A stretch of 64,000 nucleotides of DNA from Anthoceros angustus (lineage: Eukaryota > Streptophyta > Anthocerotopsida > Anthocerotales > Anthocerotaceae), in the NCBI GenBank assembly GCA_010909165.1, contig MU008158.1:3497478-3561477 (forward strand). Reading direction: 5' to 3'. The notes under the pieces were generated by a model, which saw only the letters and a program-made list of their open reading frames with translations, was not told where the DNA came from and made no database searches. A program made the translations under genes and the position numbers. Below are positions 36,346-47,887 of the stretch, one piece after another; positions within the stretch are counted from its first letter, which is position 1; the number at the start of each line of letters is the position of its first letter.

Positions 36346-37452
36346 GAGTGTGGAAGTGTTTCCAGGGTATCGAACATTCTGCTGCGGGCAACAACAACCT
36401 TAAGACAGCATGTATGAAGGTTCTGTCTGGAGAAATGAGTTTGAGGCAAATGCAAGGGTGGCTGGAGAAAGCCAAAAAATTGAACCTCATCCACGTCACA
36501 CTTGCAAAGAACTTGAACTGTGAGACCTTTGAGCGAGTTAGGGCGCTACCCTCAATACTGATTGTCGAGCGGATCGGCAACTTCCGGCCCGGCGTTCAAA
36601 ACTATGGTCGATGGCGGTCAGCTTGCACCATGTTCCACAGACGGTGCATTTGAGATCATTTCATGTGTATGAGCGCTTGGTGGCTTTGGGCTTGCTTCAC
36701 TTGCCGCGATGTTCTTGTCTATGATGGTGCTTTGCCCTTTTGTGCGCGGCGAATGCTTGTCTTGAGTGGAGTGCACTCCCGGACAATTTCAAGGAACACG
36801 TTATGAAGGCCAAAGCATGGAAAATAATGGAGGATGAGCAACGGCGGTTGTTGGAGACCGCAAGTCCCGACAAGTTAAAGACATTCGAGAGATGACCGGA
36901 GATCCAAAGAAGGTAGGCATAATATGTGGGAACATCGTGAGGATGGCCCAGTTTGTGGAACCCCGACCGTATGCTATGTTGCTTCTGGACTTGCCAAGAG
37001 GGTTGGGTCTGGATGCTAACTCGAGAGAGTATGACACGCGGTTCAATCGCCTTGAGTTTGAAAACGTCATCATGCAGTTCCAGGGCATCACAACGTCTGA
37101 GGTATTTAGAATCGTGGTATTTCATTCGCCAGATGATATGTCAATGGTCCGGGATGTATTGCTTGCAACATGTAAAGGAGGTGTCAGTTCGTGCTTCTGG
37201 CACAAAACCAATGTGAAAGCCGCTGGAACGGACAAGTTGTATGATGCAGGTGATTACATCACCACGGGGGCAGGCGCCCTCAAGCAGGATTGTCAGCCGC
37301 AACATTTCTCCCTCAGTGCTGCTGCAACTGTTATGAAAGATGGAAAGGGGTTGACATCTTGCTTTTCAGAGAAGGCAGTGGAACATAAACAGTGTTATAA
37401 CACAGCAGATGATAGGGTGGTATGCCCATATCAAAAGCCCATCAGTTGTTGA
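36346..37452 (+). pseudogene. adenine-type DNA methyltransferase-like region, frameshifted
   Basis: After the 36345 stop an open piece (36342-36653) reads CMKVLSGEMSLRQMQGWLEK and LIHVTLAKNLNCETFERV. A second stretch begins near 36770 (SALPDNFKEHVMKAKAWKIM), shifts frame at about 36890, and runs 36892-37452 as VGIICGNIVRMAQF, YAMLLLDLPRGLGLD, FENVIMQFQGITTSEVFRIV and VRDVLLATC. LLDLPRG stands where N6-adenine/N4-cytosine methylases have the catalytic D/N-P-P-Y/F/W loop, often written DLPYG in eukaryotic relatives, and the flanking beta-strand/helix pattern fits. Catalytic P-P-Y is not intact here (LPRG). Activity in this copy is unlikely. Confidence 0.45.
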
Positions 37453-39076
37453 AGAAGCTCATTGAGCTATCGATTATGGCGCAGTGGGTCTTAGACGGTG
37501 CAGCTCGGGTCGAATGGTTGCGGCTATCAAGTGCAGGCGCGATGTCATTTCAATACGTGGATCCCAGGCGATTCGGTTCATGGATCTACGATGAATAATT
37601 TGGGCCTGGCCGAGCGAGGAGGAGGAGGTGGGAGAGATCAAGGCTATCACGGGACCCAAGGCGTTTAGCAAAGAGCCGATGGTGAACTCAGCGGTGGCGG
37701 CGATTTGTGGCTCTGAAGCGGCGTGCATTCGGCAAGAGAGCCACATCTGGAGATGTGATAGAGCCCCTGATGTTTGGTGTTGTGGGAGATGTGTGTGCAG
37801 GTGCATTGGCAGATGGTGAGAAAACTGCAGGAGACGTCATGGGCGAGCCGCGTGCAGACGATGACCTGGGTGCAGCACTCGCATTTGGGCACGATGATGG
37901 GGAAGAGCAGGCTCCCATTGAGTCGTTGACCGAGAAGTATGATCCACCAGTGGACTCCCCTGCCAGCGCATGGGTGGACAGCCAGAAACAATATCTAGCA
38001 TCTGAATCGTTTGGTGGGGATGTGCGTGGAGGACCCGATTGACAAGCATAGTTGCGTTTTACTTGTTGGACTCGTGAAGAACAGATTTGTGCTTTGACTT
38101 GTAGTGAGGCATACATGTCGGCACCAACCTCGACACGGATAGCGGTCTTTGCCGGCTGTCCGGTGCTATCCGTGCTGACGTGGCCCTTGCTGCTAGCCCT
38201 CCGGCATTCATGTTTGAGCATTGGCACTCTTCACGGAGGGATCTTTGAAACATTTGCTCATTGACAATCGAACGGTGATTGGTAAATCGAAGCGGGTGGA
38301 TGACCACCCGGTGATCCTTTTACTCATTCCTTGTTTACCCATATACGCGACAGCACATTGTCGTGCACGACACATGATGGTGAACCAAATCCTTGAGGCC
38401 GCGGCCATTCCAAATCTCCGCGTTGTGGAGCATGGTCTGCAATTGTAGCAGAATGGCTTTGCATCCAAACCCCATCTGAACAAGACCAGTTGTGCGCGGA
38501 CGCAGAAGCACTTTGGATGAGTGCGGAGGCGATGGGGTGAACACATTCGTGCTATTCAACGGCCAATGGCGAGCAGCGCCATGTCCAGCGTGGAAAGGCA
38601 CGATTCGCTCAAGCACCAGGCATCATACGCGTGCGGCGCTTGCGTGTGTCCGGATATTTAAATCAAAACCCTTTTGACTCCTGGAGCAGTGCGGCGCTCG
38701 CCGGATGTCCGGTCGAGTCGTTTCATTTGTTGAATCGTTCCCACCACTTTCCTATTTACGATGTGAGCGGCTTAAACACTTTCCTATTTATTATGTGGCG
38801 CTTATGTGAGCGCTTATTGAAATCTTGGCTGGTGTGAAAATGTGCAAAGCAGACCCCATCGGTATTTATCTTCAAATCTTGCGTGTTTTTAAGGGTAGGT
38901 CATATAGTATAGAGGAAAAAGGAAAAATTAGTAAACAAACCTTGAAATGCGGTTTCATTTGAAAACTCTTCATTCTTCATACATCATTTTAAGTAGAATT
39001 TTAAAAAGAGCCTAATACACGGTTTTCCGAAAACAAACCCCCGTTTTCACACCCTCAAAATTAGAGACGAGGAGCC
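37453..39076. other. right internal flank of the transposon
   Basis: An acidic open frame of 111 aa (37707-38042, ASGDVIEPLMFGVVGD ... DPPVDSPASAWV) may be the tail of the plus-strand gene; no domain was recognised. A hairpin at 38134-38174 (arms CACGGATAGC/GCTATCCGTG, 10 bp perfect) encloses CCGGCTGTCCGG, and CCGGATGTCCGG occurs at 38701-38712. The last 250 bp is AT-rich. Confidence 0.45.
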
Positions 39077-39102
39077 GTCTCTACTTCTTAGGAGACCTTG
39101 TT
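39077..39102 (-). repeat. right terminal inverted repeat
   Basis: 26 bp, perfect reverse complement of the left repeat and followed by TAAG. The adjacent inner sequence (GAGACGAGGAGCCGTCTC) is itself a small hairpin. Confidence 0.95.
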
Positions 39103-40020
39103 TAAGAGTAAAGGTGACGACAGACTGTGTGTCTCACAAGACGTACCTGAGAAAGTGATTCTAAGTGAGTGATCAGCTACCATGCGTCGGATCGATAGTA
39201 AGTTCTTTTTCATGTCAAGGACATGGAGCACGTCTTGCAAAAGTAGGGTTTCACCATTGAACAGCAGAATAGGGATGTTGCTTGAGCCGAAGATTGAGAG
39301 GGTGTTGTCGTACGTCTCCAAGCAGAACTGATTGTCCAGGTGAGCTGTGGCGATAAGAGGAGAATTGGTTCTCCGAGCAGCAGATGTGGTTGGTTGCGCC
39401 GGAGTCCAGGAACCAGTCATGTGGAGCAGCTTGGACAAAGGAAAGGCAAAGCGGCGGCGGATCTGCGGAGCTCCGGTAGAAACTTAGTGTAGGTGGCGAC
39501 GCCGGCTGGCATGTCCGTCGGCTCGCCGCTTCGCATTCGGACTCATAATGTCCGGGTATCCTGCACTAGTTGCAGGGTCCTTTGTTGTTCTTCCGCAGTG
39601 GAGGTCTCTGATTGTAATTTGGTGTGTAGGGCCAGATGGAGGCGCACTCCGAGGTGGCTGGTTAAAGCGGTTTGAGCCGCGTCGAAAACCGCGTCTGCGG
39701 GATGTGAAAAGAACATGTTGTGACCCTGCAGAGGGTCTTGTGGTGCCGTGTCTACTTGACTCTTCCTCCAATAGGGCACCTACCAACTCCGTAAGAGTTT
39801 AGGTTGAAGGCTTTTTGGTTGTGGCTGCCTGCGCTGCTTGTCGCAGAGTTGCGTTTTGGTAAGTGATGAATTGCGGTACCTTGGTGGAAGGGATATCAAC
39901 AAGACCACTGCTGCTTGGAGCTCGGTGAGTGTGGTGCCGCTCACTGCCAATTTGGCCCCTCGTGGACCGAATTTACTCACGTCTTTGCTCCTTTGTGTCG
40001 AGTTTTCATGCGATCTTGGC
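39103..40020 (-). pseudogene. Ty1/copia fragment, gag end and protease (right of the transposon)
   Basis: On the minus strand: a Gag phrase LAVSGTTLTELQAAVVLLIS, a knuckle region around 39560-39540, the protease site WFLDSGATNH (frameshifted, near 39400) and ILLFNGETLLLQDVLHVLDM then NLLSIRRMV. It ends at SSPLLL, where the DNA transposon entered. Its continuation is at 27593-27426. No LTR, RT or integrase is attached, so the fragment was already truncated or was brought in as a piece. Confidence 0.85.
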
Positions 40021-40029
40021 GTCACAGGA

Positions 40030-40690
40030 GCCTTCTATCTTTTGTCTGGTGCTTCTACGGGAGGTCCTTCAACCTCTATTACCAGCACAAGAGTGTCTCT
40101 TCAGGATTTGTTATCTTGGAATCGGCCACAGGTACCAGGCAAGGCGACCCCCTGGGCGGTGCTCTCTTCGCCATTGCTCACTTTAGGGCCCTATCTAGGG
40201 CCGCCTTCTCAGTGCGCGACTATGTCTTCCCTTCGCTGGCAGACAATTCTCACATCCTCGGGCCTAGGGACAAAGTCAAGGAGGCTTTTGAGCTCTTCTC
40301 CCATGAGCTTTCTTTGGTGGGCTTGAAGGTCAAGTTGTCCAAGTGCCACGTGTGGTCTCCGTCGGGGATTCTACCTACTTTGCAGTTTCCTATTGGGGAG
40401 ATTGCTCCGGCTTTGGGACTGCGGATTCTAGGGGTCCTCTTCGATTCCCATGACTTCATCGGGAGCTTCCTGGACCAGGCTCTCATAGAGGACCTCTCCC
40501 ATGTCGAGGACCTCTCTTTGCTGGAGGATACACACGTGGCCTTTGGAATTCTTTCCTCCTGTTTTGCCAGGTGCCCTGGTTACCTCATCCGTACGCTGCC
40601 TCCGTCCCCGACCCTTTTGTCCCAGCAGGGGCGGTTTGATATGAAGATTTTGGATACTCTGGGGGACATCCTGGGCTCAAGGGCTTTTGT
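40030..40690 (+). pseudogene. non-LTR reverse transcriptase, second half
   Basis: Continues the RT cut at 27425: SLLSFVWCFYGRSFNLYYQH, motif B SATGTRQGDPLGGALFAIAH, motif C region SLADNSHILGP and motif D LVGLKVKLSKCHVWSP. The catalytic pair of motif C is ADN instead of ADD, so this copy would be inactive even if intact. It ends in LLSQQGRFDMKILDTLGD. Confidence 0.8.
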
Positions 40691-40737
40691 ATGTAGTACT
40701 GTCTACCTAGACTAGGTACATAGGAAAGGAAGATAAG

Positions 40738-42208
40738 ACTAAGAAGCTTTGCATGAGAGGCATGCAGCCGTGGAAGATATTTTGCTTCGTCAACATGCTG
40801 CTCAGCTCACTCCTGGAGCAACTATGCCTCTTGCATCTATATCTGGTGTTCCGGACCCACCTCTCGAATTTGCATTTGATAATTCTTACATTCTTGTTTT
40901 GAGGATGACTCTCTTGAGGGGCCGATAACCCTTGACTCAATCACCCCTGTAGCTCCAACTCCCATTGTTGCAGCTGACGATGATCACCCTGCTCTTCCAG
41001 AGGTGACTGATGACAATATTGTACTTGAACCTGCACATGATGAAGTTACTGAAGCCAATGAAGAGCCTCCTCAAGTCCTACGTCGTTCTACCAGACACCG
41101 TCCTCCAAGGTCAGATGGAAAGAGCCTCCGTATGTTGCAGGTATTGCTGTAGAGGAACCATTTTTTCCACCTGCTCACGTTTTTAGTGTTGTAGACTCAT
41201 TAGGTGAACCCGCCACCTATAGAGAAGCTATTGAAGGGCGACTGAAGCTTCCTTTTGGCAGGAGGCTATTGAGTCCGAATATCAATCTCTCATTTCTAAT
41301 AAAACTTGGGTTCTTGTAGATCTCCCTCACAGTAGTAAACTTGCTTGTAAGTGGATCTTCAAAAAAAAACTCAATACAGATGGTAGTGTTGGTAGGTATA
41401 AGGCTCGCCTCGTGGCAAAGGGATATAGTCAAGTAGCGGGGTTAGACTACAATGAAACATTTGCCCCAGTTGTTAAGTCTATTTCCATAAGAATACTCCT
41501 CGTACATATGTTAAGAATACATATGTTAACATAAGAATTCATAAGAATTCTATACATAAGTCTATTTCCATAAGAATTGTTGTGTACTCCCTTGCTGCTC
41601 ACTACAATCTTCTCGTACATTAGTTAGACGTAAAAACTGCTTTTCTTAATGGCACCTTAGATGAGGTCATCTACATGGCTCAACCGGAAGGTTTTATTAT
41701 AGACCCTAATAAAGTATGTCAACTTTTAAAAACACTTTATGGTCTTAAACAGTCTTCCCGTGCATGGAATGAAATGTTTCATGCATTGCTCATAGAATGG
41801 GGTTTCACATGTTTGGACGCTGATAGCAGCATATATATTTTATGGGATGACAATGATTTTATCATTTTAACTGTTTATGTGGATGATAATATTTTATTTA
41901 GCACTTCACCAACTCTTATGGCAAGAATGAAAGCAGTACTTTTGGCGAGGTTTGATATGACTGATTTGGGGCAATTATCTTTTTCTCTTGGCATTCAATT
42001 CCATTTTAACACTCGCAATAACACTATTGATATTCATCAAGAGCATTTTGTACATCAACTACTTAAGAGGTTCAAGATGGAAGATGCACGACCAGTAAGC
42101 ACACCTATGTCTTCAGGTGAAAAGCTATCTAAGGAACAGTGCCCGACAACAGAAGAAGAAAAGGCAGAGATGGCACTCAAGCCTTACCGACAAGCTGTTG
42201 GTTGTTTA

Positions 42209-42283
<75 letters not shown>

Positions 42284-42309
42284 CATCTATCCATCTATCC
42301 ATCTATCCA
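40738..42309 (+). pseudogene. Ty1/copia RT segment, broken
   Basis: Starts in the integrase-RT linker (LEGPITLDSITPVAPTPIV, RRSTRHRPPRSDGK). The RT follows: [53 protein letters not shown], then LDVKTAFLNGTLDEVIYMAQ, LLKTLYGLKQSSRAWNEM and the catalytic LTVYVDDNILF. An 84-bp tandem insertion at about 41474-41577 repeats the words around KSISIRI. Codon 41622 region also carries an in-frame stop just before LDVKTAF. The reading ends in a tetranucleotide array after AVGCLIYL. RNase H and the 3' LTR are missing. Confidence 0.88.
42209..42309. repeat. (ATCT)n microsatellite, ATCC variants at its end
   Basis: About 19 perfect ATCT units then a few ATCTATCC units. It begins precisely where the copia RT normally reads CLIYLS, so the array grew out of coding sequence. 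Confidence 0.95.
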
Positions 42310-45300
42310 AGAGAGAGTTATGTTCCCTATGAGATCCATGAATTAGCCCTTTATGTGCCCATAGATGGTTGCCTCTGAATGATGTTTATCCATCCCAAAC
42401 ATCCCATCGATGAACTAAGTAAATCTATTCCTTCAATGTTTACGTAATACTAATTTGTGAATGAATTGTTTATTACTATTAGTATTTATTATTTATTACT
42501 TTATTTTTTTGACTAATATAGTTGTTTTCCTTGATTTTTAAGATAAATATTAATTCAAGGCTGTCTAATATTTATGCAATTTTTATTTGTCTTTTTTGGA
42601 TAATAAACTTGGAAGCGTGATGTTTGCATTCTTTATGAGTATCTTTCATCTGTTTTGTTTTTTAGCCTTAGAGAGGTGCTTAATCCTAAAAAAATGCACC
42701 ATTAGACTCTTGATAACTATGGGGTGAATAGAATATGAATATGCTTGCCTTTTTCCAACTGGTTATCACCTTCTTTTGGTAGGAGGATATAGTGCCTTAC
42801 CCACTTGGACCCGTTAATACCTCATATGGGCCATGTGTGCATTTATGACCTCGGACCTTGTTTCACTTTTAATATATACTACTAGGCTATAAATGAGGAT
42901 CGACCTATGTGCATGTTTGTTAAAGATGGGTTGATTCCTTGTGGGTTATCATTGGTAGGAATGGCTGCCCAATAGGATTATATAACTTGTGAGCGTGGTT
43001 GGATAGAATTTGCTACCCAATGAAATCCCTTCCCTCAAACTTTGGTTGGGGTTCCTCCTTCCTCTCCTATGCTTAGCCTCTACCTTTGATGATTGTCATT
43101 CTCTCTATTGCTCCCGCCTCTATTTGCGTGATCACCTTACTTAGTACCTTGGTCTCTTTGTCGCGTTGCCTCCCCAAGCTAGCCATGGCTACCAAGGTTG
43201 AACCTTTTCTCCTCTCTTCTACTTCACTTCCTGCAACCTTAGAATTAGTGGATGTGCAATGGATCCCGTCTCACCAAGGATCCGAAGCAGGGCCGATGAT
43301 CCCTTTTGGTGGTGAAGAAGGGAAGGGGAGGGTGTTGACCAACACCATCTCTGCATCCAAGAAGCTAGACCTTGATTTGGTCATCCGGTCTAGTCTTCTA
43401 AACCTCAAGTTGTTTTTCGGTATGATCTAGAAGCGGTGGATAGATGACTCAATATGCTAGGGTTTGTGTCTTACTGGATTCAAAATACAGTTTGATCAAC
43501 ACAAGATACTTCGTGCTCCGTGATGGTGGCTATGAATGTGTCGTTGTTCGTGCTGCAATTTTTATGCGGATGCCTCGTATTGGATGCATGTCTTTGGAAT
43601 CGTCATCCTTTGGGATCTTGACTCAAGGTCCTGCTTAGGTGAAACCTTCGCATCTTGCGTAGCTCGTTGCTGTGAGGCCCGATGTCGATGTTTGATACAT
43701 GTAGCAAGGAATGGCGGTGGTGGGAGGACAACGTCTGTGAGTTGAATAATGAAAATAGGTGGTATCTTGTTGTTTGGCTTCACGGACGATCTGCGAGCAC
43801 AAGATTGCATGTGAATGGCTTGAAGATAGCATGCGAGATAGATATTGTGCTACGGATGCTCGCTTAAGCTTGCGGGGATGTCGATCTAGTTTTGCATATC
43901 GCGTTGCTACCACGGTTGGATGTACTGCTTTTGTTGTCTTTGTAAGATTACCTTTGGAATATTGGGAGTCCGAGGACAAGGGCCTCTTTTGGGCGCTTTT
44001 GATCGGACGGGTTGGAGGATTGCTGGTTTCTTGCTCCCTGCGCCATCGCTCATGGATTGCTTGCTAGGAATGATTATCTCGGTTGAGGTTCCACCGTGGC
44101 TCGCCGTGCTTGGAGCCATACAAAGTGGCGCGTGCAAGTGGTGCCGCAGCACCGCTGGTTTTGCTTCCACGATGGGCATTTCATTAGCTACTTTGGAAAT
44201 TGATGCGGTGCATAACACGACGTCTTTTCTGTTTGATGGGTCTTTGGATATGCGGTGGGTGGATCGAGACGGGGTTGTCGTCGATCTAAAGCGTGAGCAG
44301 GATGACCATACGCCACTACGGTAATTTATAGTGACCCGTCTCACGGAGAGGTGTCTGACGCCTCGGTGAGGATCGACTATGGGCAAGGAAAAAAAGGGGT
44401 AAAGGGCGATTGATTGTCTGGCGGCCTCTTTTGACGCGATTTTTGACCGGACGGGTTGGAGGATTGCTGGTTTTCTCGCTCCCAACAAGCTCTCAAGATT
44501 GGGGTTTGTCTCAACCCCATTTTAGCTAACCAATGTAGAAATGCACATGTCTCAATTGTGTTTTATTTATAGCGAAACTTGACCACTTCATCAAAGCCCA
44601 AAAGAACACGGAATGTGCCCACGGCGTGCATAAATGTCAGACACACCGTTGTACAACATGAACTTTTATGGCTTTCTAGAACGATCAGAAAACTGCACAC
44701 CTTCCAAAACCGTCATGAAACATATATCTTTAAACAAGAAAACACACAATAAAAAACTTGACTCGTAACCCAGCGTGAATAGTCCTGTAGAGCCTGAGAA
44801 GTCTATAAAAGCGCCGGACACCTACTTCCCATGTCATCATCCTTCTTGAAAAAGGTTTCACACCTACAACAACAAGCGCCAACACTGCACTATCGGGCCT
44901 AATCCTCGGGTCGCCCTCGAACATTTGCCAAGATGTACTCGAGTCACTATATCCATTGAACCAAGAGCACATTACGAGCGACTCTCGTGTTCGGGACAAC
45001 CACGTCGTCGGCACCAAAGTCCTCGGTCCGCCTCCAAGTCGATAGGAGCTACATCAATCATGGCATCGGTGAGCTTCTCGGGATCCTCGGTCTCTTCCTC
45101 CTGCGGACCATGTCTCCATTTCTTTGGAATTGCGAGGGCCCGGTCCTCCACTTGAACCTCCGCGCATGCATGGTCACAAGTTGCATCAGACGTATGGTAT
45201 GCGGGAAAAGACAATGGCGAAACAAGACCAACCTCATCTCCAGCGCAGGCCAAAATGCAACATCGCACGCACTTATCGAATGCGCAAGGAAGGAAAGCAC

Positions 45301-45442
45301 AAGACTTTGCGAGCACCGTAGTGGCTAGCGACATCGAAGCCTCCTCCCCGGGCTTTGCTATATGGCGCCGGACGGCCCTCGCATCCCCGAGTGCCACCGC
45401 CTAAGAGGTTGATGGGATTGCCTCAAATAAGCGGACAATGAA
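42310..45442. other. gene-poor region with a split direct repeat
   Basis: 42310-43080 is AT-rich with no gene. Several short open frames in 43086-45397 have no recognised motif (the longest is 193 aa on minus at 43907-44488). A segment of about 58 bp with 'cggacgggttggaggattgctggtt' at 43981-44038 recurs at about 44423-44483, so this could be a decayed small element about 500 bp long. Confidence 0.45.
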
Positions 45443-46419
45443 NNNNNNNNNNNNNNNNNNNNNNNNNNNNNNNNNNNNNNNNNNNNNNNNNNNNNNNNNN
45501 NNNNNNNNNNNNNNNNNNNNNNNNNNNNNNNNNNNNNNNNNNNNNNNNNNNNNNNNNNNNNNNNNNNNNNNNNNNNNNNNNNNNNNNNNNNNNNNNNNNN
45601 NNNNNNNNNNNNNNNNNNNNNNNNNNNNNNNNNNNNNNNNNNNNNNNNNNNNNNNNNNNNNNNNNNNNNNNNNNNNNNNNNNNNNNNNNNNNNNNNNNNN
45701 NNNNNNNNNNNNNNNNNNNNNNNNNNNNNNNNNNNNNNNNNNNNNNNNNNNNNNNNNNNNNNNNNNNNNNNNNNNNNNNNNNNNNNNNNNNNNNNNNNNN
45801 NNNNNNNNNNNNNNNNNNNNNNNNNNNNNNNNNNNNNNNNNNNNNNNNNNNNNNNNNNNNNNNNNNNNNNNNNNNNNNNNNNNNNNNNNNNNNNNNNNNN
45901 NNNNNNNNNNNNNNNNNNNNNNNNNNNNNNNNNNNNNNNNNNNNNNNNNNNNNNNNNNNNNNNNNNNNNNNNNNNNNNNNNNNNNNNNNNNNNNNNNNNN
46001 NNNNNNNNNNNNNNNNNNNNNNNNNNNNNNNNNNNNNNNNNNNNNNNNNNNNNNNNNNNNNNNNNNNNNNNNNNNNNNNNNNNNNNNNNNNNNNNNNNNN
46101 NNNNNNNNNNNNNNNNNNNNNNNNNNNNNNNNNNNNNNNNNNNNNNNNNNNNNNNNNNNNNNNNNNNNNNNNNNNNNNNNNNNNNNNNNNNNNNNNNNNN
46201 NNNNNNNNNNNNNNNNNNNNNNNNNNNNNNNNNNNNNNNNNNNNNNNNNNNNNNNNNNNNNNNNNNNNNNNNNNNNNNNNNNNNNNNNNNNNNNNNNNNN
46301 NNNNNNNNNNNNNNNNNNNNNNNNNNNNNNNNNNNNNNNNNNNNNNNNNNNNNNNNNNNNNNNNNNNNNNNNNNNNNNNNNNNNNNNNNNNNNNNNNNNN
46401 NNNNNNNNNNNNNNNNNNN
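45443..46419. other. assembly gap (977 N)
   Basis: Unknown bases. Open frames crossing the gap are meaningless. Confidence 1.
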
Positions 46420-46606
46420 GGCATCTTCGCAAACTCCGGACTAGAGTAGCGTTGTCAAAGGTCCGGACCATTTGGAACACGTCCGGATGCCACTCACCAA
46501 TTCCCCACTTCCTCCGGCCGGGGCCCAAGTCCGGATAGCGCGGGTCACAATGTTGCGCTCCACGAGGGTCCATGGCTCCCAGACTCCGTCGGCTTTTGGG
46601 TGCCAT
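46420..46606 (-). pseudogene. Gag N-terminus of the MGPKK-type retroelement family, copy A
   Basis: From the ATG at 46606 the minus strand reads MAPK, then in a shifted frame EPWTLVERNIVTR, then RYPDLGPG, IGEWHPDVFQMVRTFDNATL, matching copy C at 61609-61403 (EPWRLVERNIVTR, RYPDYGPWL, QEWHLDIFQAGWTYDSVALV). Frameshifts break it, and its continuation lies in the N gap. Confidence 0.65.
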
Positions 46607-47130
46607 TGCTTTCCTCCTCTTGTCAGAGCCGGCCGAGTCCGGCACGATGTTCCTCCTTCGCGCGTTGTTGCTCCAAACGGCGCCACGCTCTGGCGCCCAA
46701 AAGAGCGCGAGCCGGATTGCGGGCGCAAGGCTGTGAGGATGCGGGCTGCCGTGACCTCCCTCCTTGGCGCTTGTGGAGTAAGCGCTGGCGGAAGGCGCCT
46801 CTTGTTGCGCGAGTGCATGGCTTACTCGACCCTACGCTTCCTGCGGCCTTCGCCGCGCGGCAGCGGGCGTGAATACCTGCTTATAACGGCCTCGGCAGGT
46901 TACGGTCACTCTGCATGCGACCTCCACTCGGGGCCGTCACGTGGCGCCGCCTCTCGTCATCCTCACGCCTCGCTCCTAGGTTACTTTCCACGGCGTACTT
47001 ATCCTATTTTGACTGGAGTGGGTTCCGGACTTATCCGTTACTCGGCGTAGGGAGCTTGCCATAGTGGTCGGGGTCCGTTGTTCACTCAGTCCGGAGTATA
47101 CTCGCCTCGTCCGGCGCTACCCCAATTTAT
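46607..47130. other. probable 5' leader/LTR of copy A
   Basis: GC-rich, lying upstream of the minus-strand gag exactly as 61610-62230 lies upstream of copy C. The two share phrases such as 'ttcctgcggcc/cctgctta...taacggc'-like words. LTR borders were not found. Confidence 0.35.
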
Positions 47131-47887
47131 TCCTCCTTTTCGCCTTATTTATCCTTCAATCCTAAAAAGCGAAACCTACTTATTTCTGCTCCCGAAGTGC
47201 ATAGCCCGCCCGCACCCTTGGTAGTAAAACCCAGCAAGTCTGCTATTGGACCATGCACGAAACCCTAGCAAAATGCACCACGTCGAGCCGCCGTGAATTG
47301 ATACCGATATAAGCCGAGACTCCTCACATTGCTCGAGGCGAGGCAAATCAAGTTGAATGCTTCGAAGCGATTTAGCCAATAGACATGCACGAGCGCTCAC
47401 ATGTCTTGATGCTGCCAGTTCGAGAGAAAATTAAAAGGCGCCCTACACGGGTACTGAAGTGATAAGTCCCGAACCGCGCATTACACACATTGCCACAATC
47501 TTTGCGGCGTACACACACAATGTCTTTGCATTCTGACTAAATTCGACAACAACAAAATTGCGTGTGTTCGATAGCGTTCCTCCTAGGGACTTGACAAGCT
47601 GCCTTCCACCTTAGCCTTGAGGTCTTGTGCTCAAATGCCTTGCAACCACCTTGCATCTTGATGCAGTGGGCACCACACTCTTGGTCGGGCATCCTCAGAT
47701 TGGAGTGATCATGTCTGCTTTCTCCCAGTGTGTGAGAGGGAGACTGGCCCAAGCTTGGCCATTTTGCGGGTTATTTCCACTTTCTGTTTAAGGGCATTTA
47801 GTATTATCGATGCAGTTAAACTAAGCTAACAAAACCTACTTGCTAAGCCCTAGCTTCTAAGAGTTAGTTCCTAGCATCAGTTTCACG
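47131..47887. other. spacer, no recognised gene
   Basis: Short open frames only, with no motif recognised. Confidence 0.4.

Larger units (their letters stand above)
27594..39102. mobile_element. 11.5-kb DNA transposon with 26-bp terminal inverted repeats
   Basis: Terminal inverted repeats at 27594-27619 and 39077-39102 are perfect over 26 bp (outer end AACAAGGTCTCCTAAGAAG). They extend as GGCTCC after a 1-bp indel. Both ends are flanked by TAAG (27590-27593 and 39103-39106), a 4-bp target duplication. The host copia frame joins without a break when the element plus one TAAG is removed (PLLL|GRGTLLQG). Inside are a minus-strand DUF7869-like gene (about 33.3 to 29.6 kb) and a plus-strand gene with ParB-like and DNA-methylase-like regions (about 34.0 to 37.5 kb), in a divergent arrangement. 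Both genes are decayed. I cannot match the ends to a named superfamily. Confidence 0.9.

Noticed and set aside
27594-39102. LTR retrotransposon reading of the 11.5-kb unit
   Set aside because: Ends are inverted, not direct, repeats, and no RT or integrase belongs to the unit itself.
45401-46645. Open frames of 330-414 aa on both strands across the gap
   Set aside because: They consist of undetermined residues from the N run.
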